NCBI RefSeq assembly: GCF_029675105.1
Contig: NZ_JAQQFV010000007.1
Location: forward strand, 1-64,000
From: Nocardia anocheti
GTDB lineage: Bacteria > Actinomycetota > Actinomycetes > Mycobacteriales > Mycobacteriaceae
Length of the DNA: 64,000 bases
Direction: 5' to 3'
This document shows positions 42,534 to 53,724 of this stretch, in pieces. The notes under the pieces were generated by a model, which ran no database searches, had not been told where the DNA came from, and saw only the letters and a program-made list of their open reading frames with translations. The position numbers and the translations under genes were made by a program. The first letter of the stretch is position 1, and each line of letters starts with the position of its first letter.

Positions 42534-43201
42534 GCACCGTCCCCGGACGGCTGCTCACCGATCCCGCCTGGGTCGCGGCCCGCATCGAGGAGATGGGCCG
42601 GACCTGGGGCACCGACGTGCCCCGGGTGGCGGGCACGCTGTGGTGGTGCATGGTCGCCTCGACGCTGGTCGAGCCGGTCACCCGGGCCTACGCGACGGGC
42701 GGCCCGGCCCCGGTCGCCGCGCTCGGTGACTTCGACTGCGAGGTACGCCCGGACGGCGGCGTCGAGCACGTGGCGTTCCGGCGGGTCGCGGTCGACGCCG
42801 ACGGGCGCGCCGTGCGCTCGGATGTCGGCGGGGAGCGCGGCGCGTGCGCGGCCGAGGAGGTCGGCGAGGCGCTGCGGGCCACCCTGGCCGCGGTGATCGC
42901 GCAGGTCGCGGCCGTGTCCGGGGCGGGGATGCCCGCGCTGTGGGCGATCGTGGCCGACGCCGTGGGCAACCGCGCGCTCGACGCGGGCGCCCCGGAGGTG
43001 GGTGCGCGCCTGGCCGCCGACGTGGGCGCGCGGCTGCTGCCGCCGCGGTTCGTCACCGTCGGCGCGCGCACCTTCGTCAAACGGATCTCCTGCTGCCTGG
43101 TCTACGAGGTCGCGGGCTGCCAGATGTGCACGAGCTGCCCGAAACGTCCCGCCGCCGAGCGGGCCGAGCTGCTGGACCGGCTCGCGCGCCCGTCGCGCTG
43201 A
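42530..43201 (+). CDS. FhuF-like (2Fe-2S) protein
   Basis: 223-residue protein resembling ferric-siderophore reductases of the FhuF type. The C-terminal cysteines RISCCLVYEVAGCQMCTSCP (four of the C-C-x10-C-x2-C pattern) would bind a [2Fe-2S] cluster. The body includes RLLTDPAWVAARIEEMGR and GTLWWCMVASTLVEPVTRA. GTG 42530 overlaps the preceding stop as GTGA and is favoured over ATG 42506. It could reduce iron in imported siderophores; no siderophore genes are nearby. Confidence 0.75.
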   Translation: MSTVPGRLLTDPAWVAARIEEMGRTWGTDVPRVAGTLWWCMVASTLVEPVTRAYATGGPAPVAALGDFDCEVRPDGGVEHVAFRRVAVDADGRAVRSDVGGERGACAAEEVGEALRATLAAVIAQVAAVSGAGMPALWAIVADAVGNRALDAGAPEVGARLAADVGARLLPPRFVTVGARTFVKRISCCLVYEVAGCQMCTSCPKRPAAERAELLDRLARPSR

Positions 43202-43331
43202 CCGGGCCGCTCGCCGACCTCCGGAGTTCGCGACATCGCGCGCTGTCGGGCGTTTTCGGCGCGTCCGCGTCGCGGGCGTCGCACAACACGCGGGCCCCCG
43301 GTCCGTCGACACCGCCGGTCGACGCGCCCGA

Positions 43332-43337
43332 TAGCAT
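43332..43337 (+). promoter_or_regulatory. -10 box of the thrS operon
   Basis: TAGCAT; leader of about 70 bases to GTG 43414 with AAGGAGAG as ribosome site. I see no T-box elements. Confidence 0.45.
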
Positions 43338-43413
43338 GGGCGACGGCGCGGGATGGACCCCGCGTTCCCGCCGGACGGACCCGGCGGACATCACTGTCAA
43401 GGAGAGCATTCCC

Positions 43414-45467
<2,054 letters not shown>

Positions 45468-45471
<4 letters not shown>

Positions 45472-46028
45472 GCGAGAGCATCGCCTCGGAGGCGTCGGCG
45501 GGGTCGATCGCCGACGCCGGGGCCGGGCAGCCCGACCGCCTGCAGCGGTTGTGGACGCCGTACCGGATGTCCTACATCACCGGCGCGGTGAAACCCAAGG
45601 ACGCCACCGGGCACCCGTTCACCGATATCCCCAAGATGTCGGACGAGGACGGGCTGATCATCGCCCGTGGTGAGCTGGTCTACGCCGTGCTCAACTTGTA
45701 CCCGTACAACCCAGGGCACATGATGGTGGTGCCGTACCGCCGGGTAGCCGACCTGGAGGACCTCACGCCCGCCGAGAGCGCGGAACTGATGTCCTTCACG
45801 CAGCAGGCCATTCGCGTGATGAAACGGGTCTCGCGGCCCGCCGGATTCAACGTGGGCCTCAACCTCGGCGGGGTGGCCGGTGGTTCGCTCGCCGACCACC
45901 TGCACCAGCACATCGTTCCGCGCTGGGGTGGGGATGCGAACTTCATCACCGTGGTCGGCGGGGTGAAAGTGATGCCGCAGTTGCTGCGCGAGACGCGGCA
46001 ACTGCTGGCGGAGGCGTGGGAGGACTGA
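45468..46028 (+). CDS. HIT-family Ap4A phosphorylase-like protein
   Basis: 186-residue histidine-triad protein. The signature SLADHLHQHIVPRWGGDANF lies near 140-159 with HxHxH, and NLYPYNPGHMMVVPYR precedes it. The mycobacterial counterpart Rv2613c at the same place is an Ap4A phosphorylase, which is the likely activity. ATG 45468 overlaps the thrS stop (ATGA), so the two are coupled. Confidence 0.9.
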
Positions 46029-46033
46029 CAACC

Positions 46034-46711
46034 GTGCTCAGCTTCTTCGGCCGCCAGACGTTTGCGAAAGCGACTGCGCCGCTGGGCAAAGCGCTCGTCG
46101 GGACGGGGTTGACCCCGGACGCGATGACGCTGATCGGCACCACCGCGACGATCGCGGCCGCGGTGACCCTGTTCCCCTCCGGACACCTGTTCTGGGGGAC
46201 GATGGTCATCTGGCTGTTCGTCATGTTCGACATGCTCGACGGCGCGATGGCCCGGGCGCGCGGCGGCGGCACGAAGTACGGCGCGGTGCTCGACGCCACC
46301 TGCGACCGGGTCGCCGACGGCGCGATCTTCGCCGGGCTGGCCTGGTGGGCGGTGTATCACGAGCAGAGCAAGTCGCTGTTCGTGGCGACGCTGATCGTGC
46401 TGGTCACCTCGCAGGTCATCTCCTACGCCAAGGCGCGCGCCGAGGCCAGCGGACTCTCGGCCGACGGCGGGCTCATCGAGCGGCCGGACCGGCTGGTCAT
46501 TGTGCTGGTCGGCGCCGGATTCACCGGGATCGGCGGCCACTGGGGCATCGAGTGGCTGACCTGGGCCGTGTACGTGGCCATGTGGGTGCTGGCGGTGCTG
46601 AGCATCGTCACCGTGTTCCAGCGGGTGCTCGCGGTCCGCAATTCGCCGGGCGCGCGGGTGGTCGTCCCGCCCGCGCCCCCGGCGCCGCAGGCGGAGGGAA
46701 CGGCGTCGTGA
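46034..46711 (+). CDS. pgsA1: Phosphatidylinositol phosphate synthase
   Basis: Joins CDP-diacylglycerol and inositol 1-phosphate, the first step to phosphatidylinositol and its mannosides. CDP-alcohol phosphotransferase motif FDMLDGAMARARGGGTKYG and AVLDATCDRVADG has the full D-x2-D-G-x2-A-R-x8-9-G-x3-D-x3-D. About six membrane segments in 225 residues. GTG 46034 is preferred (homologues begin at LSFFGRQTF); GTG 46016 would overlap the HIT gene. Matches Rv2612c. Confidence 0.93.
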   Translation: MLSFFGRQTFAKATAPLGKALVGTGLTPDAMTLIGTTATIAAAVTLFPSGHLFWGTMVIWLFVMFDMLDGAMARARGGGTKYGAVLDATCDRVADGAIFAGLAWWAVYHEQSKSLFVATLIVLVTSQVISYAKARAEASGLSADGGLIERPDRLVIVLVGAGFTGIGGHWGIEWLTWAVYVAMWVLAVLSIVTVFQRVLAVRNSPGARVVVPPAPPAPQAEGTAS

Positions 46712-47631
46712 CACTCGGCGAACGCGTGAGCGACTGGGGTTACGCGGCGGGCTGGCGACTGGTGCGCGCGGCACCGGAACCGCTGGCGCGCAAGGTCTTC
46801 GACGCGGGCGCCGACCGGGCGGCCCGCGACGGGGGACCGGTGCAGTTGCGCCGCAATCTGGCCAGGGTCCTCGGCGTGACACCCGAGGAGGTGCCCGCGG
46901 AGCTGATGCGGGCGAGCATGCGTTCCTACGCGCGCTACTGGCGGGAGGCGTTCCGGCTGCCCGGCATGGACCACACCACCATCGACTACTACGTCGACGG
47001 TCTCGAACATCTCGACGCGGCCCTGGAACGGGGCCGCGGCGTCGTCTTCGTGCTGCCGCACTCGGGCAACTGGGACATGGCCGGGGTGTGGCTGGTGCAG
47101 CACTACGACACCTTCACCACGGTGGCCGAGCGGCTGAAGCCGGAGTCGCTGTTCGAGCGGTTCGTGGCCTATCGCGAGAGCCTGGGCTTCGAGGTGTTCC
47201 CGCTGACCGGGGGCGAACAGCCGCCCTTCGGCCAGCTCGCCGAGCGGCTGCGCCAGAACCGGATCGTGTGCCTGATGGGCGAGCGCGACCTCACCGGCAA
47301 GGGCGTGCCCGTCGACTTCTTCGGCGAACGCACCTGGATGCCCGCCGGGGCGGCCAAGCTCGCCATCGAGACCGGCGCCGCGCTGCTGCCGGTGCACGCC
47401 TGGTTCACCACCGAGGCCGACGGCACCGAGGGGTGGGGCCTGAAAACCGGTGCGCCGGTGGATGTCTCGGCGGGCGTGGCCGCGGCCACCCAGGCGCTCG
47501 CCGACGAGTTCGCGGCCAATATCGCCCAGCACCCGGCCGACTGGCACATGCTGCAGCCGCTGTGGGAGGGCGACTTGTCCGAAGAACGGCTGGCACGCAT
47601 CGCGACTCAGCAGGCCGCGGGGCCGCGGTGA
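46708..47631 (+). CDS. Phosphatidylinositol mannoside acyltransferase
   Basis: 307-residue membrane-associated acyltransferase of the LpxL type that acylates the mannose of PIM1/PIM2 (Rv2611c/PatA by position). The catalytic motif is VVFVLPHSGNWDMAG near 111-125 (HxxxxD), and GERDLTGKGVPVDFFGERTW is the substrate segment. GTG 46708 overlaps the pgsA1 stop; the pimA start overlaps its own stop. Confidence 0.92.
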   Translation: MTLGERVSDWGYAAGWRLVRAAPEPLARKVFDAGADRAARDGGPVQLRRNLARVLGVTPEEVPAELMRASMRSYARYWREAFRLPGMDHTTIDYYVDGLEHLDAALERGRGVVFVLPHSGNWDMAGVWLVQHYDTFTTVAERLKPESLFERFVAYRESLGFEVFPLTGGEQPPFGQLAERLRQNRIVCLMGERDLTGKGVPVDFFGERTWMPAGAAKLAIETGAALLPVHAWFTTEADGTEGWGLKTGAPVDVSAGVAAATQALADEFAANIAQHPADWHMLQPLWEGDLSEERLARIATQQAAGPR

Positions 47632-48752
47632 AGATCGGCATGGTCTGCCCGTACTCGTTCGACGTTCCCGGCGGGGTGCAGGCCCATGTGGTCGAGCTCG
47701 CGCGGGTCTTCCTCGAACGCGGGCACAAGGTGAGCGTGCTCGCCCCCGCCTCCGACGACACCCCGCTGCCCGACTTCGTGGTGTCGGCGGGGCGCGCGGT
47801 GGCGATCCCGTACAACGGCTCGGTGGCGCGACTGTCGTTCGGGCCGATGGCCTACACCCGGATCCGCCGCTGGATCGACGGCAACGACTTCGACGTGCTG
47901 CACATCCACGAGCCCAACGCGCCCAGCCTGTCGATGCTGGCGCTGAAGATCGCCGAGGGCCCGATCGTCGCGACCTTCCACACCTCGACCACGAAATCGC
48001 TGGTCCTGAGCACGTTCCAAGGCGTGCTGCGGCCGTATCACGAGAAGATCAGCGGCCGGATCGCGGTGTCCGAGCTGGCCCGGCGCTGGCAGGTGGAGGC
48101 GCTGGGGTCCGACGCGGTGGAGATCCCCAACGGGGTCGACGTGTCGGCCTTCGCGCGGGGCCCACTGCTCGACGGCTACCCGCGCGCGGGCAAGACGGTG
48201 CTGTTCCTGGGGCGCTACGACGAACCGCGCAAGGGCATGGACGTGCTGCTGGGCGCGCTGCCCACGCTGGTCCGGCGCCACCCCGACGTGCAGATCCTCA
48301 TCGTCGGACGTGGGGACGAGGACCGATTGCGCCGTGAGGCGGGCGAGCACGCCGGGCACCTGCGTTTCCTCGGGCAGGTCACCGACGCGGAGAAGGCCGC
48401 GGCCATGCGCAGCGCGGACGTCTACGTGGCGCCGAACCTGGGCGGGGAGAGCTTCGGCATCATCCTGATCGAGGCGATGGCCGCGAGCACCCCGGTGGTG
48501 GCCAGCGAACTCGACGCCTTCCGCCGCGTCCTGCGCGACGGCGCGGCCGGACTGCTCACCCCGGTGGGCGACGCGGCGGCGCTGGCCGAAGCCATCGACA
48601 CCGTCCTCACCGACGAACAGACCAGGGACCGCCTCGTCCGCACCGCCACCCAGGTGGTCGCCGGATACGACTGGCCGGTCGTCGCCGAGCAGATCCTGCG
48701 CGTGTACGAGACCGTCACCGTCGGCGACGCCACCGTGCGGGTGGCCGGATGA
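47628..48752 (+). CDS. pimA: Phosphatidylinositol alpha-mannosyltransferase
   Basis: GT4 (GT-B fold) enzyme that moves mannose from GDP-mannose to phosphatidylinositol on the cytosolic face, giving PIM1. 374 residues; opening KIGMVCPYSFDVPGGVQAHV is the PimA N-terminus, VLFLGRYDEPRKGMDVLLGA is the donor-binding start of the second lobe, and GGESFGIILIEAMAAS gives the E-x7-E signature. GTG 47628 overlaps the acyltransferase stop. Matches Rv2610c. Confidence 0.96.
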   Translation: MKIGMVCPYSFDVPGGVQAHVVELARVFLERGHKVSVLAPASDDTPLPDFVVSAGRAVAIPYNGSVARLSFGPMAYTRIRRWIDGNDFDVLHIHEPNAPSLSMLALKIAEGPIVATFHTSTTKSLVLSTFQGVLRPYHEKISGRIAVSELARRWQVEALGSDAVEIPNGVDVSAFARGPLLDGYPRAGKTVLFLGRYDEPRKGMDVLLGALPTLVRRHPDVQILIVGRGDEDRLRREAGEHAGHLRFLGQVTDAEKAAAMRSADVYVAPNLGGESFGIILIEAMAASTPVVASELDAFRRVLRDGAAGLLTPVGDAAALAEAIDTVLTDEQTRDRLVRTATQVVAGYDWPVVAEQILRVYETVTVGDATVRVAG

Positions 48753-49798
48753 TCACCTTCTCCGCGACCACCGTCCTGATCCTGGGCCTGGTGGCCCTGC
48801 TCGTGCTGGCGCTCGGCGTCTGGGCCTACTCCACGGCCAACCGCCTCGACCGACTGCACGTGCGCTCGGACCAGTCCTGGCAGGCCCTCGACGCCGCGCT
48901 GGCCCGGCGCGCGGTGGTGGCCCGCGCGGTGGCCATGGCCGTGGCCGGACCGGCCAGTACCGATCCGCTGCGCGGTGACCGCGCCGCCCAGCTCGCGAGC
49001 CTCGCCGACCGGGCCGAACGCGCCGACCGGGCCGACCGGGAGACCATCGAGAACCAACTCTCCGCCGCGTTGTCGCTGGTCGACATCGAGCAGTTGCGCC
49101 CCCAACTCGTCGCCGAACTCGCCGACGCCGAGGCCAGGGTCCTCATCGCCCGCCGCTTCCACAACGACGCGGTGCGCGACACCCTCGCGCTGCGTACCCG
49201 TCGTCCGGTCCGCATCCTGCACCTGGGCGGTACCGCGCCGCTGCCGCACTACTTCGAGATCACCGAACGCGCGACCCCGGCCGCCGCGACCGGGCTCGAG
49301 GTGCACACCACCCGCACCACCGCCCGGGTGGTGCTGCTCGACGAGCAGGACCGGGTGTTGCTGCTGCGCGGGCACGATCCGATGGTTCCCGAGGTGGCCT
49401 TCTGGTTCACCGTCGGCGGCGGCGTCGAGCCGGGGGAGACCCTGCGCGACGCGGCCGTCCGCGAGATCCACGAGGAGACCGGCCAGCGCGTCGACCCCGC
49501 CACCCTGCGCGGCCCGCTGTGGCGGCGGGTGGCGGTGTTCCCGTTCAACGGCGAACTGGTGCGCTCGGAGGAACTGTTCTTCACGCTGCGCGCCCAGCGG
49601 TTCGAATGGCGGCCCGCCGCGCTCAACGCTCTCGAGCGCCGCACGATCACCGATCACCGCTGGTGCGGCCCCGCCGACATCCGCGCGTTGGAGGAGAAGG
49701 GCGAGGCGGTGTACCCGTACCACCTCGACGAACTGCTCGCCGAGGCCGTCACCGCGGCCGCCGACGACACCGAACACGTCGTCCGCTCGATCCGCTGA
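48749..49798 (+). CDS. Membrane-anchored NUDIX hydrolase
   Basis: 349-residue protein. A membrane helix at residues 5-27 (TTVLILGLVALLVLALGVWA) and a LemA-like helical region follow; the C-terminal NUDIX domain has FTVGGGVEPGETLRDA and AVREIHEETGQRV, i.e. the full G-x5-E-x7-R-E-U-x-E-E-x-G-U box near 228-250. It would hydrolyse a nucleoside diphosphate linked compound at the membrane. ATG 48749 overlaps the pimA stop; position and build match Rv2609c. Confidence 0.88.
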   Translation: MITFSATTVLILGLVALLVLALGVWAYSTANRLDRLHVRSDQSWQALDAALARRAVVARAVAMAVAGPASTDPLRGDRAAQLASLADRAERADRADRETIENQLSAALSLVDIEQLRPQLVAELADAEARVLIARRFHNDAVRDTLALRTRRPVRILHLGGTAPLPHYFEITERATPAAATGLEVHTTRTTARVVLLDEQDRVLLLRGHDPMVPEVAFWFTVGGGVEPGETLRDAAVREIHEETGQRVDPATLRGPLWRRVAVFPFNGELVRSEELFFTLRAQRFEWRPAALNALERRTITDHRWCGPADIRALEEKGEAVYPYHLDELLAEAVTAAADDTEHVVRSIR

Positions 49799-49838
49799 AA
49801 CGATCGAGTCCACACCGCGTCGTGACGCGGCCCACGAT

Positions 49839-49864
49839 GCTCCGGTGACGCGGGCCACCGGAGC
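49839..49864 (+). terminator. Terminator of the thrS-pimA-NUDIX operon
   Basis: Stem GCTCCGGTG/CACCGGAGC (nine perfect pairs) with eight-base loop, 40 bases after the NUDIX stop. No U-run. Confidence 0.65.
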
Positions 49865-49954
49865 AGGCCAGCGGCCGGTGGTGACGGCATCGCCGCTGGT
49901 CGTGGCAAGGCCAGTGGACCTCAACTGGCTATGAAGGCCGATTTCGGACGGCTC

Positions 49955-49960
49955 TAGAAT
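49955..49960 (+). promoter_or_regulatory. -10 box of pdxS
   Basis: TAGAAT, about 50 bases upstream of the start; the AGGAG at 50005-50009 sits six bases before GTG 50016 and decides that start over ATG 49998. Confidence 0.5.
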
Positions 49961-50015
49961 CGACGGTGTCCACCACCGAGCGACCTGATTGGCGCCCATG
50001 ACACAGGAGACAGCC

Positions 50016-50918
50016 GTGACTACGCCTGAGACCACCACCACCGTCGGCACCGCCCGCGTGAAGCGCGGCATGGCCGAGATGCTCAAGGGCGGCGTGATCA
50101 TGGACGTGGTCACCCCCGAGCAGGCCAAGATCGCCGAGGACGCGGGCGCCGTGGCCGTGATGGCGCTCGAGCGCGTGCCCGCCGACATCCGCGCCCAGGG
50201 CGGCGTCTCCCGGATGAGCGACCCGGACATGATCGACGGCATCATCTCCGCGGTGTCGATCCCCGTGATGGCCAAGGCCCGCATCGGCCACTTCGTCGAA
50301 GCGCAGATTCTGCAGAGCCTCGGCGTGGACTACATCGACGAGTCCGAGGTGCTCACCCCCGCCGACTACGCCAACCACATCGACAAGTGGAACTTCACCG
50401 TCCCCTTCGTCTGTGGCGCCACCAACCTGGGCGAGGCCCTGCGTCGCATCACCGAGGGCGCGGCCATGATCCGCTCCAAGGGCGAGGCGGGCACCGGTGA
50501 CGTCTCCAACGCGACCACCCACATGCGCACCATCCGCGCCGAGATCCGTCGCCTGACCTCGCTGTCGGCCGACGAACTGTTCGTCGCCGCCAAGGAACTG
50601 CAGGCCCCCTACGAGCTGGTCCGTGAGGTCGCCGAGACCGGCAAGCTCCCGGTCGTCATGTTCACCGCCGGTGGCATCGCCACCCCCGCCGACGCCGCCA
50701 TGATGATGCAGCTCGGCGCCGAGGGCGTGTTCGTGGGCTCGGGCATCTTCAAGTCCGGCAACCCCGAGCAGCGCGCCGCCGCGATCGTCAAGGCCACCAC
50801 CTTCTACGACGACCCGGACGTGCTGGCCAAGGTCTCGCGCGGCCTGGGCGAGGCCATGGTCGGCATCAATGTCGAGGAGATCCCGCAGCCGCACCGCCTG
50901 GCCGAGCGCGGCTGGTGA
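50016..50918 (+). CDS. pdxS: Pyridoxal 5'-phosphate synthase subunit PdxS
   Basis: Builds pyridoxal 5'-phosphate from ribose 5-phosphate, glyceraldehyde 3-phosphate and ammonia supplied by PdxT. 300 residues of a very conserved (beta/alpha)8 barrel: MKGGVIMDV-type opening (EMLKGGVIMDVVTPEQAKI), Schiff-base lysine in PVMAKARIGHFVEAQ, second lysine and phosphate loop in MIRSKGEAGTGDVSNA, and EGVFVGSGIFKSGNP. GTG start set by the AGGAG. In mycobacteria tesB lies between pdxS and pdxT; here several extra genes stand between them. Confidence 0.97.
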   Translation: MTTPETTTTVGTARVKRGMAEMLKGGVIMDVVTPEQAKIAEDAGAVAVMALERVPADIRAQGGVSRMSDPDMIDGIISAVSIPVMAKARIGHFVEAQILQSLGVDYIDESEVLTPADYANHIDKWNFTVPFVCGATNLGEALRRITEGAAMIRSKGEAGTGDVSNATTHMRTIRAEIRRLTSLSADELFVAAKELQAPYELVREVAETGKLPVVMFTAGGIATPADAAMMMQLGAEGVFVGSGIFKSGNPEQRAAAIVKATTFYDDPDVLAKVSRGLGEAMVGINVEEIPQPHRLAERGW

Positions 50919-50924
50919 TCTTCG

Positions 50925-50959
50925 CTCCGGCGGACATCGCCTCGCGGTGTCCGCCGGAG
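50925..50959. terminator. Bidirectional terminator after pdxS
   Basis: Perfect 12-base stem CTCCGGCGGACA/TGTCCGCCGGAG with 11-base loop, between the convergent stops of pdxS and the next gene. Confidence 0.8.
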
Positions 50960-50964
50960 TGCTG

Positions 50965-51753
50965 TCACGGCCGTTCGAGGTCGAGCGCGTCCCCGAAGTC
51001 CTCGGCGTACCCGACGACGAGCAGGTCGCGTTCGGGCAGCAGGACCCCGAGTTCGTGCCAGGCGATGGATTCGGGCAGACCGTAGAGGTGGATGAGGTCG
51101 GAGACCACGGCCGCGGCCTCCTCGACGGTCGGTGCGGTGGGTCGGTCGAAGGCCAGCAGCGCGGCACCGATCGCGACATGGCGGTAGCCGTGCCCGGCCA
51201 TCCGCCGGATGACGGCGTGATTGGCGAAGATGGTCCAGTCGTCGGCGAAGTAGCCGTTCGGGATGCCCGCGATGGCCAGGTCGTCGCGGTCCACGGGGAC
51301 GCGCTGGACCACGACGGTGGGGTCGAGGGCGCGGTCGGGGGCGTGGTTGAGCCGCACGAGGTGGTCGAGATCGGTCTCGGTGGCCGCCCGGCTGCCCGGC
51401 AGCGACGCCCAGTCGACACGGCGGTCGGGATCGTCGAGGAGGGCGGCGATATGCGCGAGGGTCGCGGTCTCGGCGCGGTGCACGGCCGCCGGGTCGTCGT
51501 AGTCGTACTCCTCGACCTCTCTGTCCTCGTCGAGGACGTGGGTGGCGTGCATGCTCGTGTACGCGCACTGGTTCAGGTCGTCGTAGGTGCACAGCAGCCG
51601 GGCGTCGGGGTGCGCGGCACGCAGCGCCGTCAGTGCCTCGCGGAGGTCGGCGAAACCGGTGACGCCGTCGAGCCGCGCGACGGAATGGGAATCGAGGCGA
51701 TCACGCACGCCGGGCTCGCTGGGTTCACCGGGTTGGAAGAGCGTTGTCTGCAC
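50965..51753 (-). CDS. Hypothetical protein (262 aa)
   Basis: No family recognised. Soluble, acidic, 262 residues, with conserved-looking blocks LRAAHPDARLLCTYDDLNQC, an acidic EDREVEEYDYDDP, and a C-terminal half with GIPNGYFADDWTIFANHAV. No signal peptide, membrane segment or metal motif. Codon composition is like the neighbours, so it is probably a real gene. Convergent with pdxS and transcribed away from the TSUP gene. Confidence 0.65.
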   Translation of the reverse strand: MQTTLFQPGEPSEPGVRDRLDSHSVARLDGVTGFADLREALTALRAAHPDARLLCTYDDLNQCAYTSMHATHVLDEDREVEEYDYDDPAAVHRAETATLAHIAALLDDPDRRVDWASLPGSRAATETDLDHLVRLNHAPDRALDPTVVVQRVPVDRDDLAIAGIPNGYFADDWTIFANHAVIRRMAGHGYRHVAIGAALLAFDRPTAPTVEEAAAVVSDLIHLYGLPESIAWHELGVLLPERDLLVVGYAEDFGDALDLERP

Positions 51754-51950
51754 CCTGCCATCGTGGCACGGGTCACCGACGAGCAGTGCGCGTGAACATG
51801 GTGGGGCGAAGGCGGATTCAGGCGCGCGGGGCGGGGTCGTAGCGGGCGCTCAGAACCGGATCGCCGGTTCACCAGCTTCCGCAACACCCCCGTGCGGGCC
51901 GGTTAGCACCGGCAAGGAGCTGCCACCTGGGCATACCGTACAGTCGGTCC

Positions 51951-52685
51951 GTGACCGTGCTCGACTTCTTCCTGCTGGTCGTCGCGGGATTGTTCACCGG
52001 CTTGATCGGGTTCGTCACCGGGATGGCCTCCATCGTCTCCTATCCGGCGCTGTTGGCCGTGGGACTGCCGCCGGTCACGGCCAATGTCACCAATACCGTC
52101 GCGATGGTCGCCGTCGGCGTCGGGGCGACGGCGAATTCCGGGCGCGAGCTGACGGGGCGGGGGGCCACGCTGGTGCGGTGGGCGGCGCTCTCGGCCCTCG
52201 GTGGGCTACTCGGCGCGCTGGCCCTGCTGGTGGCGCCCGAGGGGACCTTCGAGGTGGTCGTGCCCTTCCTGGTGGCCATCGCCTCGCTCGCGCTGCTGGT
52301 GCAGCCGGTGGTGCGGCGTCATGTGGGTGAGCTCAGCGCACCGTGGATCGTGCCGCTGGGCATTCTGCTGATCTCGGTCTACGGCGGCTATTTCGGCGCG
52401 GGCGCCGGGGTGATCTACCTGTCGATGATGCTGCTGTGCACCTCGGAATCGGTGTGGAGCGCCTCGGTGCTCAAGAGCTTCCTGCTCGGCATCGCCAATC
52501 TCGTCGCCGCCATCGGCTTCGCGGCCTTCGGGCCGGTGCACTGGGGTGCGGCGCTGGCGCTGGGCGCGGGCGCCTTCGTCGGCGGCTGGTGCGGGCCGCC
52601 GGTGGTGAAGGTGATCCCGCCGGGCGTGCTGCGGGTCGGCATCGGCGTCGCGGGTCTGGGGCTGGCGGCGTACCTGGCGCTCTAG
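51951..52685 (+). CDS. TSUP (TauE/SafE) family transporter
   Basis: 244-residue membrane protein with seven to eight hydrophobic segments and the TSUP duplicated pattern: LFTGLIGFVTGMASIVSYPA followed by LPPVTANVTNTVAM in the first half, and VYGGYFGAGAGVIYLSMML with SASVLKSFLLGIANLVAA in the second. Family members move sulphite, sulphonates or other anions out of the cell; the substrate here is open. GTG start behind a TACCGT box. Confidence 0.9.
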   Translation: MTVLDFFLLVVAGLFTGLIGFVTGMASIVSYPALLAVGLPPVTANVTNTVAMVAVGVGATANSGRELTGRGATLVRWAALSALGGLLGALALLVAPEGTFEVVVPFLVAIASLALLVQPVVRRHVGELSAPWIVPLGILLISVYGGYFGAGAGVIYLSMMLLCTSESVWSASVLKSFLLGIANLVAAIGFAAFGPVHWGAALALGAGAFVGGWCGPPVVKVIPPGVLRVGIGVAGLGLAAYLAL

Positions 52686-52709
52686 CCGCCGGTTGTCGGT
52701 GCGTGGCCC

Positions 52710-52715
52710 TAGGGT
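52710..52715 (+). promoter_or_regulatory. -10 box of gene 52724
   Basis: TAGGGT ends eight bases before ATG 52724; leaderless. Confidence 0.4.
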
Positions 52716-52723
52716 CGTGAAAT

Positions 52724-53680
52724 ATGGGTTACGACATCAGCTTTCATCCGATCGACCTGCGGCTCGTGGAGGAACGGCTCACCCCGTTCCTGGCCGGGCG
52801 CGGCAGCGACGACGACCTCGACGACCTGGTCGCCGACGCGGTCCGCCAGGCCAAGGTGCGCTTCCGGGCGAACGCGTGGGGGCTCGGCACGCTGAAAGCC
52901 TGTGCCCGCACCGATTTCGACGCCTCCCTCTACGTCTGGGGCAGGCCGTTCTTCGTCACCGCCGACGCGCCGGAGGCCGTCGCCGAGACCGTGCTGCGCT
53001 ACACGAAGGCCGAGGTCGGCGAGGTCGACGAGCTGGCCCGCACCCAGCTCGCCCAGCTCGACCGGGCCCTGCTCGACCGCGTCGAGCCCGACACCGCTGG
53101 GACCCTGCCCGCCGACGAGCACCTCGCCACCGGTTTCCGCTGGAAACTCGATCTGCTGCGCGAGGCCGCCGCCGCGGTGCGCGCGGGCAGGCCGAGCATC
53201 CGCAATGCCGACGGCGACGACATCGACGCCGCGGACGCGCTGACCGGTAACGCCCAGTTCGCCCTGGTCGAATTCCTCGCCGCGCTGCTGCCGGGCTGGA
53301 TCCAGCGCGGTCGACTCTGGCCCACCGAACTGGCCGAATCCGCCGCCACCGACGGCTACGCCCCGCTCGGCGGCAACGACCCGCTGCTCGGGGTGCTGCC
53401 CGCCGAATTCCCCACGCTGACCTGGGAATCCAACTGGACCATCCCCACCAACTACGCGATCGGCGGCTACGCGGCACCGGCCGAGGTGGGTCCCCTGCGC
53501 GACTGGCTCGCCCGCAATGCCGAACCCCTCGAGGCGGTGGGGGACCAGTGGAACGACCGCGCGTCCGTGCGGCTGGCGCTGCGCAAGATCGACGAGGCGC
53601 TGGCCCTGGCCGAACTCACCGGGTCGGGCTTCGCCGAGGCCGCCGAGATCTACATCCCGATGGAGGGCAGCATGAACTGA
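52724..53680 (+). CDS. Hypothetical protein (318 aa)
   Basis: Unrecognised soluble protein. It opens MGYDISFHPIDLRLVEERL; further blocks are RANAWGLGTLKACARTDFDA, FRWKLDLLREAAAAVRAGRP and PTLTWESNWTIPTNYAIGG. Mixed alpha/beta by composition, no signal peptide. The leaderless promoter and normal composition support a real gene. The ligand or role cannot be inferred from its neighbours. Confidence 0.7.
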   Translation: MGYDISFHPIDLRLVEERLTPFLAGRGSDDDLDDLVADAVRQAKVRFRANAWGLGTLKACARTDFDASLYVWGRPFFVTADAPEAVAETVLRYTKAEVGEVDELARTQLAQLDRALLDRVEPDTAGTLPADEHLATGFRWKLDLLREAAAAVRAGRPSIRNADGDDIDAADALTGNAQFALVEFLAALLPGWIQRGRLWPTELAESAATDGYAPLGGNDPLLGVLPAEFPTLTWESNWTIPTNYAIGGYAAPAEVGPLRDWLARNAEPLEAVGDQWNDRASVRLALRKIDEALALAELTGSGFAEAAEIYIPMEGSMN

Positions 53681-53711
53681 AAGTTTCGCTGTCCGGATGC
53701 GCCCGAGCCCG

Positions 53712-53717
53712 TAGCCT
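53712..53717 (+). promoter_or_regulatory. -10 box of IMPase-like gene
   Basis: TAGCCT ends seven bases before GTG 53725; leaderless, and supports that start. Confidence 0.45.
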
Positions 53718-53724
53718 GGAAGAG

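Noticed and set aside
43321..43413. T-box leader for thrS
   Set aside because: No stem I specifier loop or T-box sequence could be seen in the 70-base leader.
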